Positions 20,991-34,155 of a DNA stretch of 64,000 nucleotides are shown in pieces. The stretch is taken from assembly GCF_963678635.1 (NCBI RefSeq), contig NC_087063.1:71629617-71693616 (forward strand), given 5' to 3'. The notes below the pieces were generated by a model, which saw only the letters and a list, made by a program, of their open reading frames with translations, was not told where the DNA came from and made no database searches. A program made the position numbers and the translations under genes. Origin of the DNA: Symsagittifera roscoffensis (taxonomy: Eukaryota > Xenacoelomorpha > Acoela > Convolutidae). The first letter of the stretch is position 1. Every line of letters begins with the position of its first letter.

Positions 20991-22750
20991 AATTTCAAGA
21001 CAATCTATCTAGATTTTTGACCTAGACTTTTCCAAGCTTGCTTCATCTTGAAATTTGAAGGTGTTAACTCAAAGCGATTTCTTAAATTTTAAGAGTGGTG
21101 AGATGATAAATATGGCTCCCAAAGCAGTTCAAAATGACTTTAAATTAAATATAAGATAACTAGAAGAAAGAAATAATGAAAAAAAAACGAACTTCTGATC
21201 AAAAGCCTCCTGTCATCTCTCCCCTATAACTAAGTGGAAAAATTGAAGACTTAACAGAAACTCAAGTGTTAAATTTCAAAAATTACCTTGATTGCTAAAA
21301 AATCTTCAAAGTTGAAAACAAAATGAAAATACAATTTTTAAAAATCTGACAATGAATAAAAATCACAAATGAAAAGATAAACTGAATACAACCGCATGCG
21401 AAAAAAATGCGCGCATTGATAGAAACAAATTATAAATGAATCAAGGGCAACCAATTGCTGCGCTAGAGTCACAGAAATCTCTTCGAGCACAGTAATTAAA
21501 ACTTGAAAACAAAACCTGTTTTTCGAACAGTTTTCTTTTTTTTTTTCATTCCAAGGGGCCAAAAAAATGTTCGAAAATTTATTCGGTTTAGTAAAACAAA
21601 GTTCTGGCCTGATCAGAAAATTATTGCCCTTTTTGAGGCCTGTTCGTAGGCTGTATTCTCTCGAAATTAGACTTCGTCAATTTTTAAAATAAGTTCTGAT
21701 TGTAGTTCGAATCACGACTGAAAGCGCTTTGATTTATCACTCGACCCAATGACTCGACTTTGTGGTACCTGCTTTTGCGTGAAAAAATACACACGAAGCA
21801 AATAAGCAGATAACTTCTAGAAAATTGGAACCAGGTGCATCCAAACTCTTGACCCTTACGCGATACTTACATACTGTTAATGTAGATAAAAATCAGTCAA
21901 GGTCAAAATTGGAAAAAAGCGATCTTATAACTTGTTAGAAAATTTTTATTCAAAGAATTTAGGAGTTTCTTGAAAAAAATTTCTTAGGTGCATTAGAACC
22001 AAAAATCTATGAAAACATGTTTACGCATCTAGAAAACGAAAAATAAATTATTTGTCCAAAATCAAGTTGAAACAAACTACATTCGTCAAGTTATTTTTAA
22101 CTAGTTAGAAACAATTGATATCTAAACATTCAGTTAGTACATAAAGTTGAAAAGGATAGACGAAAGGCACATTGCACGCCTACTTAAGGTCTAACCGCTA
22201 TTCAAATATATTTTGAGTTAATATTAGAAAAAAATCAGTGAATTCGATTTTTTTGGAGCTATTATCATCATTTTATGGAGATTTAGCTCAATTCAGTAGC
22301 ATGCCGTCAGGTCAGGTTAATATCGATAATATTACACCATGTTTCAATAACGTCAATAATTCATGGACATCAAAAAAACACCAATAAAGCTGGACACCAG
22401 ACAAAAAATATAGTACACGGTTGCAATTCCCTTGCTTATCACAAGGGTAAATATCTTTGATAAATAATAGTGAAGTGTCAGTAAATCCTTTGTTTTCCCT
22501 AATGAAATTTTTTGTACATCTCACGGATTCAAACATGTACCCGAAATTTCCCTTGATCTGCACTAAGTAGTAAAATCCAAAAAGTGACTCACGAAATATA
22601 ATCTCTTGAATAACTCGCAACAAGTTGTTGCGAATCAATTCAAGTCATCCAAAAAAAACAATGTGTCAAAGTTACATTTCCTGAAAAATTTGATACTATG
22701 TCTAATCAATTTAAGCTATCAACTTAAATGGATGTTATCTAAATTCCAAC
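20991..22750. other. Intergenic, nothing recognised
   Basis: AT-rich sequence with no gene, repeat boundary or RNA I can support; short frames on either strand look random. Confidence 0.4.
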
Positions 22751-23530
22751 GCTCGAGTCTTTTGCTTAAAAAAATCTAGCAAATGTCCACTACTTTTATC
22801 CATAAAAAGCTTGCTTCAGCCTTCAACGAATCAATTAATTCCGCTGAATTGGTTGAAAGCAAACTGAGTTGGTTCAAAGTTTCATCGCTTGAATAGTTTG
22901 ATTCCAAACGCTTCAACATTTCGAGAACCAATGAGAGCTATCAAAACAAATTGAATTGTATCAAGTTGCCAGTAATTGACTTGCTTGCTCCAAAAAAAAT
23001 TTGAATTAAGTGAGAAATTTTTCGCGGGTTGATTGTTCACACAATCAAAATAGCTCAATTATTTCATAGCTCCCTTTGATAGCTTCATAGCTCCCTTTAC
23101 CATTTTTTAAAAATTTTCTGCCTAGCAAGCTTTCCCAAATGTATTGATGCCAGCAAACAACGTGCCTCATTAATTTTCAAGTTTAAGCACGCCAATGTAG
23201 GCAATCAGATTAAATTTAAGTTTGAAGTTTCATTGCTTGAATAGCTCCCTTCATAAATTTGTATTTCAATTTTGCTAAGGAATTCAAGCCATCAAAACTT
23301 GTTCAAAAATTTTCATTTTCCTGGCGTGATAGTTAGCTTCAAAAAGCTTATCCTTTTCGAAATCCATTGCAAGCTATGTTAAACAACATGGTATTTTCAA
23401 GTGTTCTTTTCTTCACTCGCTTGCTTCAAAAATTAACAATTTTTGCGAACCTTTTCAAGCCATCAATTTGAAGTTAAACCAAAAATTTCATTTTCAAATG
23501 GGCTTGATATTTAACATCAATTATATGAGC
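22751..23530 (+). repeat. Degenerate satellite monomers
   Basis: The words 'tttcatcgcttgaatag', 'gcttgcttcaaaaa' and 'gcgaac..attcaagccat' recur at irregular spacing. They resemble the monomers of the organised array at 50.9-52.5 kb but are more diverged. Confidence 0.55.
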
Positions 23531-24039
23531 GTTGTCATAGCTCGTTATGACAACGCTGCTATAAGAGTTTTGATAATCTACAATGTTTTTATTAAACCTT
23601 TTCTTTATAATTATCGAATGTTTTCGAGAGTTTTAGAGTAATTTAGCGAACGATTTTTTCATGAAATTCTATGTGTGTTTATTTTGTGTTTATGGCTCAA
23701 GTCGATGTAGTTATTTTTTTTGAAATTGGGGCTTTTTAGCAGTTGTTTTTGAGTGTTAATATATTTTAGAATGCAAGCCTATATTTTTGTATCGCAAGTT
23801 CTGAGAATCTCAGCTTCTCTCTGTGATTTTGTGTACTAGATATCGTTTTTTTAAAGAGTCGTTTTTTATTTCAGGAGAGTCTTAAAATTTGTTCAGGCTC
23901 GAATTTAGTTTTTTGCAGTTTGACTTCTGATTTTCTAAGTTCAGTTCATTTCCTTTGTTAAGAGAAAGGCAAACGCAACTATCGAACAGCGAAAATGTGA
24001 AGTTCGCTGAAAACGTGATTGACTTCGAATTTCGAAAAT

Positions 24040-24420
24040 AGAATTTATTTATCAGATTTCCCAACGAAACTAATTTACCTATCAAGTAATTTACCTATCA
24101 AGGGTTAATTTTAATCAAAAAAGTGTCATTCAATAATTGTTCTAAAATTTCAAAGAGATTTAAGGTCATATATTTTTTCTTGGAAGTTTGAACGTTGAGA
24201 TTTTGCTGAAAAATAAGTCCAACTCTCGGCTGAAAGTTGAATTATGACTCTTCGGTTCCAAGTGAGCAAATGGCTTTTCGATAAGGTAGTGTATTGCCAC
24301 TTGGTAGTGGAGTTTTTTCCCTTAATAATTTGTTCAAAGGATGACTGAAATTGGGTGCTCATCGAATCTGTATTTTTTTTTTCAACCGACAGACTTATTT
24401 TGAGCATGTCGACCTTTTAA
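24040..24420 (+). repeat. R1 dispersed repeat copy
   Basis: It shares 'atttcccaacgaaa', 'ttacctatcaag', 'caaagagatttaagg' and 'aggatgactgaaattgg' with the copy at 12745-13360, in the same order. A tail hairpin variant lies upstream, near 23790-23825. Confidence 0.55.
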
Positions 24421-25716
24421 ATGTCCATTCTTATTTCATCGCTGAGCAGTGACCTATTTTGGTAGTAAATTTTAAAATTGAGCATCAATCTTATGGGTCT
24501 ATAACTCAGCGCTATTCGAGTTTTTCTCTTATGGTAATAGGTGCAATGATTATGGCATAATGAATTTTCGGAAGCAATTTTCAGTCGCGAATTTCTGTTG
24601 AAGAACCGTAGGTGTGAGTCAAGCTTTGCTTTGGTATGTTTCTCGCCTGCCGCACCTCTCATTTTTTGTATTTCTAAAACAAAAAGCAATAAGTCTAAAC
24701 ATAGCTTGTGACAGACTCGATATGAAATGTCACACAGCCAGGTTTCAATCAAATACTATGAAAACATAAAAGCTGTAAGTTCAAATACTAAGCCCGGAAT
24801 CAGACACTGTAATGAAGATTCGATACAAAAATTAATGCTTAGCGTGCAACAATGTACACTCTGCGAAACATTTTTGAGTTAAATTGATCATGCGAGAATT
24901 GTGGTAATGACATTGGCCGACTGGTGTTATTTAACAATCAATTTTGATTTCTTGATTTCATTTTGATGAGGTTTCATAAATTTTGGGCAATACCTTTTAT
25001 GACCAGCTCATTTCCATCAAAATGATAAAAGACCAAATTCTACTTCTAACCAGAATTCGTTTGCTCAATTCACCTGTATTAGGTCATTTATGCTTTTGAA
25101 TAGTTGTAAGCTGGAATATCTAGCTTTAAAAGCATGGTTGAAAAGCGAATGAAACAGAATGGTAGTGATGAAAGTAAACAAAAGAGAGTCTGTCACACAC
25201 TTCAAAAAACACAACACTTGTTACCATTAAAATTCAGTGCCTATCCAGTTTCTTAAATTGGGCCGAAATGAAGCTAGAGTCTTCATATACTTGTACGTGG
25301 TGTATATAAACCCGAAATTCTTAACTGCGTCAAGTGAAGCATTTTTACATTCAAAAAAGCATATCCTCCAAGAATGACTTAAGACTGACAAAAGCTAAAC
25401 AAAAAAGCATGATCAAATATTTTTTAAAATATTTTTACCAATGGCCACTGTTACCGAATAAGGAGTCCTAAGATAATAAATGACTAGCAAACTGTTTGTA
25501 GGTCTTTTCTTGTTTACAGTAGTCTCACCTGCAATCAGTTTAACTGTAAAAAATGGTTACGTCTTTAAAGGCCTCTATTTCTTTCTATAGTTTAAGCAAG
25601 TGTCGTGTTATCGGCAACTAGTCTTTTTCCCCGTAGAAAACCTTTCTTAAATATCTGTAAGAAATTGAAGTTGCTTTTTTGATAATGAATTACCTTTTTG
25701 ACCTTAACATCTTCCA
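24421..25716. other. Intergenic, nothing recognised
   Basis: AT-rich sequence without supportable genes or repeats. Confidence 0.4.
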
Positions 25717-26245
25717 GGCTCCTTTTCACTTGGTCTAGAAGTAAAACGGTTGCCTTTGGAACCTTGGGTTTGGGGTTTGGTTCTCGGCCGGACCTTGATT
25801 TTTTTAAAAATGAATATGAAGTTTTTCTCGGAAAATATTATTTTCATTTTTTGTCGGCATGGAATTTTTTCGAACAGTTTTTGCTATAATTGTTACTTTT
25901 CCTATTATTCGGTCAATTTGCCGTTATTTTTTTTTCGATTAAATGGTTTCAACTTATGCTTTTTCTTTTAGCTTTTTTTTGTTATGGTCTAAGTATGCGT
26001 CTAAACAATTATTTCAGATTTATTAGCGACTCGGTAAATGAGATTAAGAATCTTTTTAATGCTGGTGGTTGTGTTTCTGGACTGTTTTTCTGAAATTAAG
26101 TTGTTAATTATTCGATATTAATATTCACTTTGGAGTTTTTTTCGGCTTCGTGATTTTCGTCTCCTTTTCTGTTTTCTTGCTTGCAACTCTACGCTTGCGT
26201 TGTATCGCAAGTGATGAGAAGTGCCGCTTCGCCTATGTGTGCTAA
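25717..26245 (+). mobile_element. tRNA-derived SINE, diverged, with hairpin tail
   Basis: The head 'cacttggtctagaagtaaaac' matches the A-box of the SINE at 15706, the B-box region reads 'tttggttctcggcc', and the tail 'gttgtatcgcaagtgatgagaa...gccgcttcgcc' ends near 26240. The internal body is longer than in other copies. Confidence 0.55.
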
Positions 26246-27740
26246 TTTGGAAAATAACTACGCTGCGTTTCCTTTTTTTACTCGATCAATTTCTTACAGG
26301 TTAAAGGTCATTCGCACTATTGTACGATTTTTTCTATAATTTTTTTCCACAGAACTAGCAACCCTAATTGATGCTCAAAAAATCTTGTTACATGATGAAA
26401 TGTGTTTGGACAGTTGCACTCAATGTCATTAATGCTTTTAAAATATGCCCGATTTGTTCTGAAGTATTTTTCTATCCAATCGACCCTGCCTTAACGTGTG
26501 GCAGGGTTTTCTTACCCTCGCGATTACCAAGGCTATTGCAACCGAGTGCTAGAATTGTCACGGAAGAAACTCTATTCAGAGGATTCTTTTTTTGCTGTTT
26601 GCTTTTGTAGGATATCAAGCTTCATCTTCTAATTGCACATGCTCCAATTGGAGCAAAGGTAACGTCCATGCTTGACCTGTACTTCTCGCCACAATTTCAT
26701 GAAAAATCATTTCTTTGCACTATTGTGTCTGCTAATTCTTATTTTTTTTTCGTCTTTAGGTTTAATTACTACGGGAACTGACTCAAGAAAAGACAACTCT
26801 CAATTTCGGAAGAAAAAGACAACTCGAAAAATGAGACTTGAACGAAGTTTTCATTTAATCTAAATGTGAAATAAAGTAGCGGTGAAATGTAAAAGCCTTT
26901 GAAGCGTAATTTTTTTTTTGAAAAATGGCTTGTTACAGATCAAAATTAAATGAAAGAGCTTCGAGCTGCGAATTTAAATATTGTTTTGATAGTTTTTAAG
27001 CGTTTCTGATATCGTTAGTTGCAATTGTTCATAGTTAGGACCTTTGTAGGGCTTTTCTTCCAATTTCAACCGAATCAGGCGATGTTTGGCTAGACTTTGC
27101 TCCTTCTTATTTGCTGAATGAATTTTGATGCTGTTGAGGTGAGTTGAGCACATTACTAATTGAATAGTTCTATGCCATCGTTCGACCGAATTGTTATTTT
27201 GTAGCTTCCATTAAGCGAGTTGTCGAACTGATTCCATATGGGTGGTTTAAAATTAGGATCCTTTCATTAAATACCTCCTATATACTCTCCCACCAACGTT
27301 TTTTCTAAAGAAGTGAAATACGACTTGAGCTGCTTATTATCACTTGTTGTGGCGTGCAAAGCTTCTAGTGCAAGCTTCAAGTCAGTCACACTCAGGAATG
27401 AGAGCCAGCGCAATAAAGGATTTCACTTTCTCTTGTAATTTTTTGTCTTTTTGTAGTCAACCGCAAGCCAATTCTTAAGTTTTTCAGCAAATAGCCTGCG
27501 CAAAGTGAAAGAAGCACCCTTTTACAGACGTTGAGGGGTATTCGAATTTCAAAGCCGAAATTCCTCTTTGTTGAAAATCAATTACCTTCTCTGTCGGCTC
27601 TGATATTGGGTTCAGTTTACGCAGAATGGATTGCTTGTATTGCTGCTGAGTTTTCCATTGCAATATAAAATATACCATTTGTAGCTAGCGAGCTTTATTA
27701 ATTACACCATGCAATATTTGGTAAAACAGCGTGGGGCGTT
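26246..27740. other. Intergenic, nothing recognised
   Basis: There is no convincing coding region, and I could not assign any short frame here to a gene or transposon family. Confidence 0.35.
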
Positions 27741-27779
27741 TTTTAAAATTGTGTCATCAGCATGCCATGGTGTATATTG

Positions 27780-28770
27780 CTTAAAAAGTCCTTTATTGAT
27801 TCAGTAGTCAAAACAATAAGTCGGTCATTATCTCCCGGTTTCGAGTTATGGGCCAAAAAGTTTTACCCTTAGAGTTGTCTGAAGTTCCATGAGAATTGCG
27901 TTGACCCCCACGGTCTTTGGCACTACTTCAAAGTTTTCGCGTGGAATCGCACTAGTAATTGACGTATTTTTGTGCATGTTAATAACGCACTCCTCATTAA
28001 CAGTACTCGTTACGGTTACGTTTTGATCGATGGATCGGGGATGTACTTGAGTGTTTTGTGCTCGCTCCTTTACTTTTTGGATGACAAAGTTTTTTTTACA
28101 ATTAGATTTTGCCCCCGCAGGCATTGCAAACGGTTAGGAGCTTTTATTGAAATGATTTGTCAAAACTTCCAAGATTTTAAACTCCTATGTACGTTTAACG
28201 GTCATGCTTTTTACCATGTTTAAACCTATTTTTTTAAAACTTATTTTGAAAACTTGCAAACAATTATATAGATATGTTCTAAAATTACTTTCTCGATCCT
28301 AATTTTGCTCCTTGAATAATCGTCACATGTGATGACTTGTCATTTGGAAAGTCGTTATGAATAACACATTTTTTATTCCACTTTTTTTGCTAAATCGAAC
28401 TTCATTGATTTTTTCATCTTCAAAGATCATGATTCGTTTTCCGCGCTTACTTGTACTGAATCGAAACACATTTTTCATACTAGTAGAAACAGATTAGAAA
28501 TCAGAATGAAAATATTTTCTATTGCTAGCGATTAGTCAATAATTGCAATGAAGGTTTTGAACTCAATTTTTGGTGTTAAACGAACAAAAAGACTCATATC
28601 TCTCCGCAATAATTGTTTTGATTTAAATATTAATTAATAGGAAGTACTGCTAAGCGGGGGATTACGTGTCTTAGTTTAGGGGTAATTCTGGGATTTTTTT
28701 CGAGTTTGTTGCGAGTTACCGCATTTCGCGAGTTGTCTTAATTGCTAAGTTATACGAGCTGTTTTCTAAG
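27780..28770. repeat. Dispersed roughly 1-kb repeat, copy 1
   Basis: It is paired with 43715-44690. Shared blocks include 'gggccaaaaagtt', 'agagttgtctgaagttc', 'cgcgtggaatcgc', 'ttttgatcgat', 'cattgcaaacggtt', 'catactagtagaaac' and 'gcgggggattacgtgtctt', in the same order. A fragmentary frame is shared on the minus strand (RSIDQNVT...), so a decayed coding element is possible. The family is not identified. Confidence 0.75.
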
Positions 28771-28959
28771 AGTAATGAACGTAGTCAGCACTCTTATGTA
28801 GGTTCTGCTTTTTTTGTGTTTTTTTTTTAATAGGAAAAGTCAAACTTTGTTCACGCTTAATTTTGACTTTTTTGTGGTTTGACTTGTGATTTTTTTTAAA
28901 ATTTACTGCATATCTATTGTTAAAAGGAAGGCAAACTCCACTATCGAACAGCAAAATTG

Positions 28960-29230
28960 AAAGGTCACGAAAAACGGGATTGACTTCTAATTTCGAAAAT
29001 GGTAATTAATGATTAGATTTCCCAGCGAAATAAAAGTTTTACCTATTGATCCAGTTTTATCAGTTTGGGTTAAATTTAACAAACAAAAGTCAATCATAAA
29101 TTGTTCTACAAATTCGAAGAGCTTAAAGGCGTACATTTATTTTTTTCTTCGGAATTCAAAAGTTGAAAATTTTTGAAAAAACCGGTCGGTTTCTTTTTTT
29201 TAGTTTTCTTGCGTTCATTACTCTTTTCAA
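28960..29230 (+). repeat. R1 dispersed repeat copy
   Basis: It contains 'agatttcccagcgaaataaaa', 'cctattgatccagtttt', 'caatcataaattgttct' and 'aattcgaagagctt' in the family order. Confidence 0.65.
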
Positions 29231-30250
29231 CTGTCAGTTGGCTAGGTTCTTACCTTCTAAGCACTTTCTACTGTTTTTAAGGTCTTTTTTGTGTCTTCTT
29301 CAGTGGTGCAGGTAACTTGAGTTCCAAGAAGTTATGCTGTTTTTTTATTATTTAGACATTCTAGTGTATTTTTTAACTCCTGCAACGCTTGTTGGTTATT
29401 GCCAGTTCAGTTCTTTTTTTCGATTGTAGTAAGCAGATTTCTTTCTGCACCTTTGTTTAAAATAATTTCTTCATAATAATGATTTTATTTCGCAAAAAAA
29501 AATTAATTCAAATTTAACTTCTTGGTTAAACATACATGCTGCTACAAATTGAAATTATTAACTGGCGTATAAGTGTAGTTCAAAAATGAATATAACAATA
29601 CTTATATTTGGCTTCGAAATAATCTCGAAAATAACTATTAGATCTATCAATAAAAGTTGTTTTGTGTATGTCTTGCAAAAAAATTTTTGAGTTGAAATTT
29701 AAAATTTTGCTTTGAGTTTAATTTTTCTCAGTTTTACACTTCAGTTGTCCATATTGTTTCATGCAGATTGCTTGCCCCAATTTTTTCAGGATTCTGTTTT
29801 GTTTTAACCGTTTTTTAATTTTCTTAGTTACTCTGCAACAGATGCACTGTCTACCAATTTCGTTTGTCTCAAGATTCTTGTCAGGATATGCTGGGTAATG
29901 ATTAGTTCGGCTGGTGAAACAAAAGATTTGAGAGGTAGATCTCATGCATAATCATTTTTTCCCACGAAAATAGCTCACTTTGATTCCCCATTTATTTTGC
30001 CTGTTTAATCTGTTTCTTCGAGAATTGGGTAGAATTTGAAGAAAAAAAGTTTTGAATTAAAAGATAAAAGTTGCAACAGCCATTCTGCTTCAACATTTAT
30101 TCAGTTCAGCTGAAAAAAATACGATTTTTTTCCACTTACACTCCAAAGATACCTGCTTTTTTGCGGAAATTGTTTCTTTAAAATATAAATTGTCGAAACT
30201 TTTCTCTTACCTTAAAACAATAAGTTTTGTCTTATAACCATTAGGGCCAG
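29231..30250. other. Intergenic, nothing recognised
   Basis: AT-rich sequence; no supportable feature. Confidence 0.4.
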
Positions 30251-31580
30251 CTTATTTTTATTCAATTTTTGTATCGCTTTTTTTCTTGCCTTTCTAGCAA
30301 TGATGCTTTTAGGTCCGTTGTCGAGTTTCCTGTACCAAAAATGCGTGTATCACCAGCAAACTGCGGTACCAAAAATCCGTGTATCATCAGCGAACATAAC
30401 GAAGGTACCTCCGTTATCCAGGTACCTGTACCAAAAATGCGTCTATCATCAGCGAACAGTAAATTCATTGTTCTGCTGATTTAAAAAAAATACTTTACAT
30501 ACAGTCAAGCTTTCGATAACTTTTGATAGCGTTTTTGTCACACAAATTGGTCAATAGTTTGATGCAAGTTTGATAGTTTGATGCTTACTTTTTTGAAGAC
30601 AGGTATTATACATGCCTGTTTAAAGAATAATGGAGTCTGGTTCTGCTTTAAAATTTCATTTATTGCAATTTGTATGTGCGTTTGATAGCAAGTTTGCCTT
30701 GTTGGAGGCAGAAAGTTTGTTTTCCCTTATGCCTTGGAAATTAATTTAAAGTTAATTTATCTGATTCGTTGTTAATTTCTTTTTTATTGAAATTCGGCAG
30801 CTGTAAATTTATTGAAACATTGCAGCTGTAAATTTTTCTATTCGTTTTCTTGGTTTCTGCTCACCATTAAAAAAACCTTATTTTGAAAAAACTTGATTGA
30901 AATGATTTGCTGCTTCAGGTAGATCATTTGTTTGTTTTGCCATTTTCCAAATCTATTTCGCTAAATATTACTGATTTTTGATTACCTTTTTTTTTCACCG
31001 GCTGACCAAATTTGTCATTATTTTGTATTCACTGTTCGCTGCCTCACAAACAGTGTGTTTCCATACATTGAAATAGCTAAGTTTTTACTTTTATCAATCT
31101 CATCGGGTCATACAAAAATTTTGGTTGACTTAGTTTTTTCGAACAGTTTTTTTTCTTCGTTTTTTATGATTTGATGTATGGCAAGTGGCGTGAAGCTCCG
31201 CTTCACCTCTGTGTAAAAACGTCCATTTTTATAGCAAACGCTTGAGAAATTTCACCAATTAAGTTGTGAACTTGAAATACGGAGAGAGATATTTTCATGC
31301 ATGATGACTCAATTTTAACTCATGATGACTCAAAAAAGTTTCTGACAGCACTCTTGAGATCTTTACAAATCTTAATTTTGAATGATATGCAGTCCAAGTT
31401 CTAACAACCCCAGCCTTTTCAAACCTGTCCATCTTGAGCCATGTTTTCTTTGCTAAAAATATCTTGTTCAACGAAAGGTTGCCCAAAAAATTGAAATTTT
31501 CTTGATATTTGTTTTGCACGCTTCTGAAATTTTTCAAACAAATTTTAATTGTGTTGGACGGACTTTCAGGTTCCAAAAAT
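30251..31580 (-). pseudogene. Decayed non-LTR (CR1/jockey-like) LINE ORF2: endonuclease and reverse-transcriptase remnants
   Basis: Read on the minus strand, 31576-31295 encodes NFRSVQNK...FLAKKTWLK, like the N-terminal 'NIRSL.NK...ETWL' of AP-endonuclease domains of LINEs. Near 30700-30580 the translation contains INEILKQ...FFKQACIIPVFKK, like the early reverse-transcriptase block. Near 30470-30320 it contains LLFADD followed by IFGTG, the catalytic FADD box, which is tandemly repeated here with frame changes. Frames are broken throughout. A repeat-tail hairpin is embedded near 31180-31216. The clade assignment is tentative. Confidence 0.65.
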
Positions 31581-31599
31581 TGTTCATGGGATAATAGTT

Positions 31600-32492
31600 T
31601 TTGTAGGTTATGAAACTGACGAGGATTTGCCTCAATACTTTTGAGAGGACTAATTGAGTCTTTTAGCGATACGCAAAAAACTTAGTTTTATATAATACAA
31701 CAGCACGTTCAAATCTAAATGAGGCATTTCGGTTTCTTTTTTTCTTTCAGTGGAAAAACGTTTGAGAAACTAGCGTTTTGCAAAAAAAAATTTTGCTGTT
31801 CGTTTTCTGAACCGAAAACACAAAAACTGAAAAAGTGGCATCAAAGCGAATTCATAATCTGACTGTTAAAGTTTTAACTCAAATGTCTTTTGGTTTGCTA
31901 ATTAAATTCGCAGGTAAATTTCAGCTCCGGAAATGGTTAGACTGTTTTTCGAAAAGTTGACTTTGACTTTGTTAATAATAAGTTGAATGCCACTGGGCGT
32001 ACGCCGTCATCACCAATATTAGCAGCTGTGAGATTAGTTTTACACTCTCAGTTTTAGTCCACAGAAATGAACCATTCATTACCAAACACATATCTCCGAA
32101 AGCATCCTTGGATTTGTTGGTTTCATTGTTAATTTGATCTCAGCCAAAAAAAAACATTTTAAACAGGAGGTATTAGACAAACTGTTAATGGATTTTTTAA
32201 ATAATTTTACAAACTGTCAACTGATTTTTCAATAATTTTGTATTCGGGTGTGTGTTTCAGTTTTTTTCCACCTAAAATCAGGTATCACAAATAATGATGG
32301 GACTAGGTTGAGTGATATATGATATTAAAGCCCTTTCAGTCGTGTTTTGAATGACTTAAGTAAATTGAAATTTTTTCACAGCGTTGAGAAAAACAGGTTT
32401 GAAATTTCTGATTTTTGGTCTAATTTCGAGCGAGTAAGGTGACCGTATATGCTTACAATAGCATACGCTTATTTAAGCTTAATATATGGTTA
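31600..32492. other. Intergenic, nothing recognised
   Basis: AT-rich sequence without a supportable feature. Confidence 0.35.
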
Positions 32493-32721
32493 TGGACTTT
32501 TTTGGCAGAAAATTGGCACTTTTACCATGCAAAGCTGTATTTCATGAACAAAAGCAAAAGGGTGTGGAAAAAAAACAAGAAGTTACATTCCAACCCTTCT
32601 GGTGACCTTGAAGTTTTTCTTCGTATTTTCTTGTCTTTTACATTATTTTGCTGTCTTTTTGCTTATTTTTTAAACGCAGCTTTGCATGATATAAACGCCA
32701 GTTTGCTGCCAAAAAAGTCCA
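32493..32721. mobile_element. Short element with about 45-bp imperfect terminal inverted repeats
   Basis: The left arm 32493-32537 ('tggacttttttggcag...gcaaagctg') is the imperfect reverse complement of the right arm 32677-32721 ('cagctttgcatg...gccaaaaaagtcca'). About 140 bp separate the arms. No clear target duplication was identified, so a MITE or foldback origin is a guess. Confidence 0.5.
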
Positions 32722-33224
32722 CAACGAATGTAAATTTTTTCTGAATATTTTAAATTTAGTTATCAATTTGATGATAAGTCGTGTTTTTGATAACGTTTTT
32801 TTTTATTCGAGTGGTGTGTAATGTGACATGAGCCACTGCAACCATTGATCCATGATAGTTGAATACTTGAGGAATGCGCGTTGTGCGTTTCAGCAGAACA
32901 CTAATTAAACTACAAACCTTTCAAATAGTGAAGTGAAAATACGCGAGTCTTAAATGATCCAGTAATATGGAGAAATAAAAAAGTTTCGGCGTGGAGTGTG
33001 GTGTGGGAAAATCTAGTTTTCGCTCTTTTTACTTTTGCGGTTCGGTACTTAGCTACTGAACTTGTATTTTTTTGCAAGTAATCTCTTTATACGTGCGATT
33101 AACAACCGTAATCAAATCATTTTCTACAAATCAAAGAGTAGAGGCTTTTTTTAGTTTGACAACTGACAGTAACAAACAATTGATTTATTTGATAAAAGGT
33201 ATCAGTTTAAAAAATCGATATTCT

Positions 33225-33440
33225 CAGCTTTTCCAGGACACTTCTCCTAGATGTAACGGCTACGCCTAGAATGAGAAGGGTCCAAGGTTCGAATCCAACC
33301 ATGACCTGATTTTTTTAAACTGAAAAAAATTTGTTTCAAAAAATAGTGGGTCTGTTATTTGCCTGTTTGTGTTTTGTCCGCTTAGATGCAGAATTACGGA
33401 GTGTTTTGTGCCTTAAGTATCTTTCATTGTATTGGAAAAT
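33225..33440 (+). mobile_element. tRNA-derived SINE head
   Basis: The A-box-like stretch 'cctagatgtaacggctacg' is followed by a perfect B-box GGTTCGAATCC at 33286-33296 and then 'aaccatgacctg', as in the neighbouring SINE family. The body is T/A-rich. Confidence 0.65.
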
Positions 33441-33734
33441 GTTTTTGGATTTTTTTCTATATTCGATAAATATTTCTGAAAACTGATTTTATGACGGCGT
33501 CTGTTTTGCTGGTTGTTTTTTCTCAAATTCAACATCATTTGAGACCAATTATTACCCTTGAGATCAGCGAGGGTATTGCAATCAAGTTTTAGACTTTTTA
33601 CGTTTAAACATTTTAGCTGACAGAATGATCAAATTAGAAATGTTAAGTTTAAGTTCAGCTCAAAATGATTTCAATTTTTTTGAGTCTTCGGCACACGTGG
33701 TCTGGAGGTTCAATTCATAATGGTTTCATTTTTT

Positions 33735-34155
33735 TTGCTTTTCCGGCACACTTGGTCTGGAGGTAAAGAATACATCTGGGAAGGCAAAGGTCCTGGGTTC
33801 GAAGCTGGCAGGACCTGTTTTTTTTTCAAACGAGAAATATCAGTTTCAAAAAAATGTCGCCCTATTGTTTGTCTGCTTATGGTTTGTTGGCTTAGTTGCC
33901 ACATCGTAGATTTTTTTTTGCTGTACGCGTTATACATGGTATGTGCTTTCAGCGTTAATTTACTTCTGCTGTTGGAATTTTTTTTAACCTTGATTTCGTA
34001 TCTTTTCTTTGTTTTTTCCAGACAAAATCTTGAAGACTTAAGTTTTAGTTGTGGTGTTTTCAATTTTTTCCCATTTTTTTGCTTGCAATGATATTTTTCT
34101 AAGGTATCGTAGCGTAAGTGATGCGAAGCTCCGATTCGCCTCTGTTTGAAACTTT
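33735..34155 (+). mobile_element. tRNA-derived SINE, best-preserved copy, with hairpin tail
   Basis: The head 'cacttggtctggaggtaaag' (about 33749) and B-box 'gggttcgaagc' (about 33795) are followed by 'aggacctg', a T-rich body with 'tgtctgcttatggtttgttggcttagttgcc', and the tail 'gcgtaagtgatgcgaagctc...' ending near 34145. A 100-bp portion of the body recurs at about 34560-34650. Confidence 0.75.

Noticed and set aside
20059-21012. 317-codon open frame
   Set aside because: It lies entirely within the minisatellite and decamer array; the composition (Cys/Leu/Pro/Ala repeats) only reflects the repeat words.
32439-32744. 101-codon frame
   Set aside because: It spans the foldback element and has no family resemblance.
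33225-33300. Functional tRNA gene
   Set aside because: A- and B-boxes are present, but the acceptor and anticodon stems do not pair convincingly and the same head recurs as a SINE family. The minus-strand heads at 35384 and 45969 fail on the same grounds.
33720-34091. 123-codon frame
   Set aside because: It sits inside a SINE with A- and B-boxes and has no protein resemblance.
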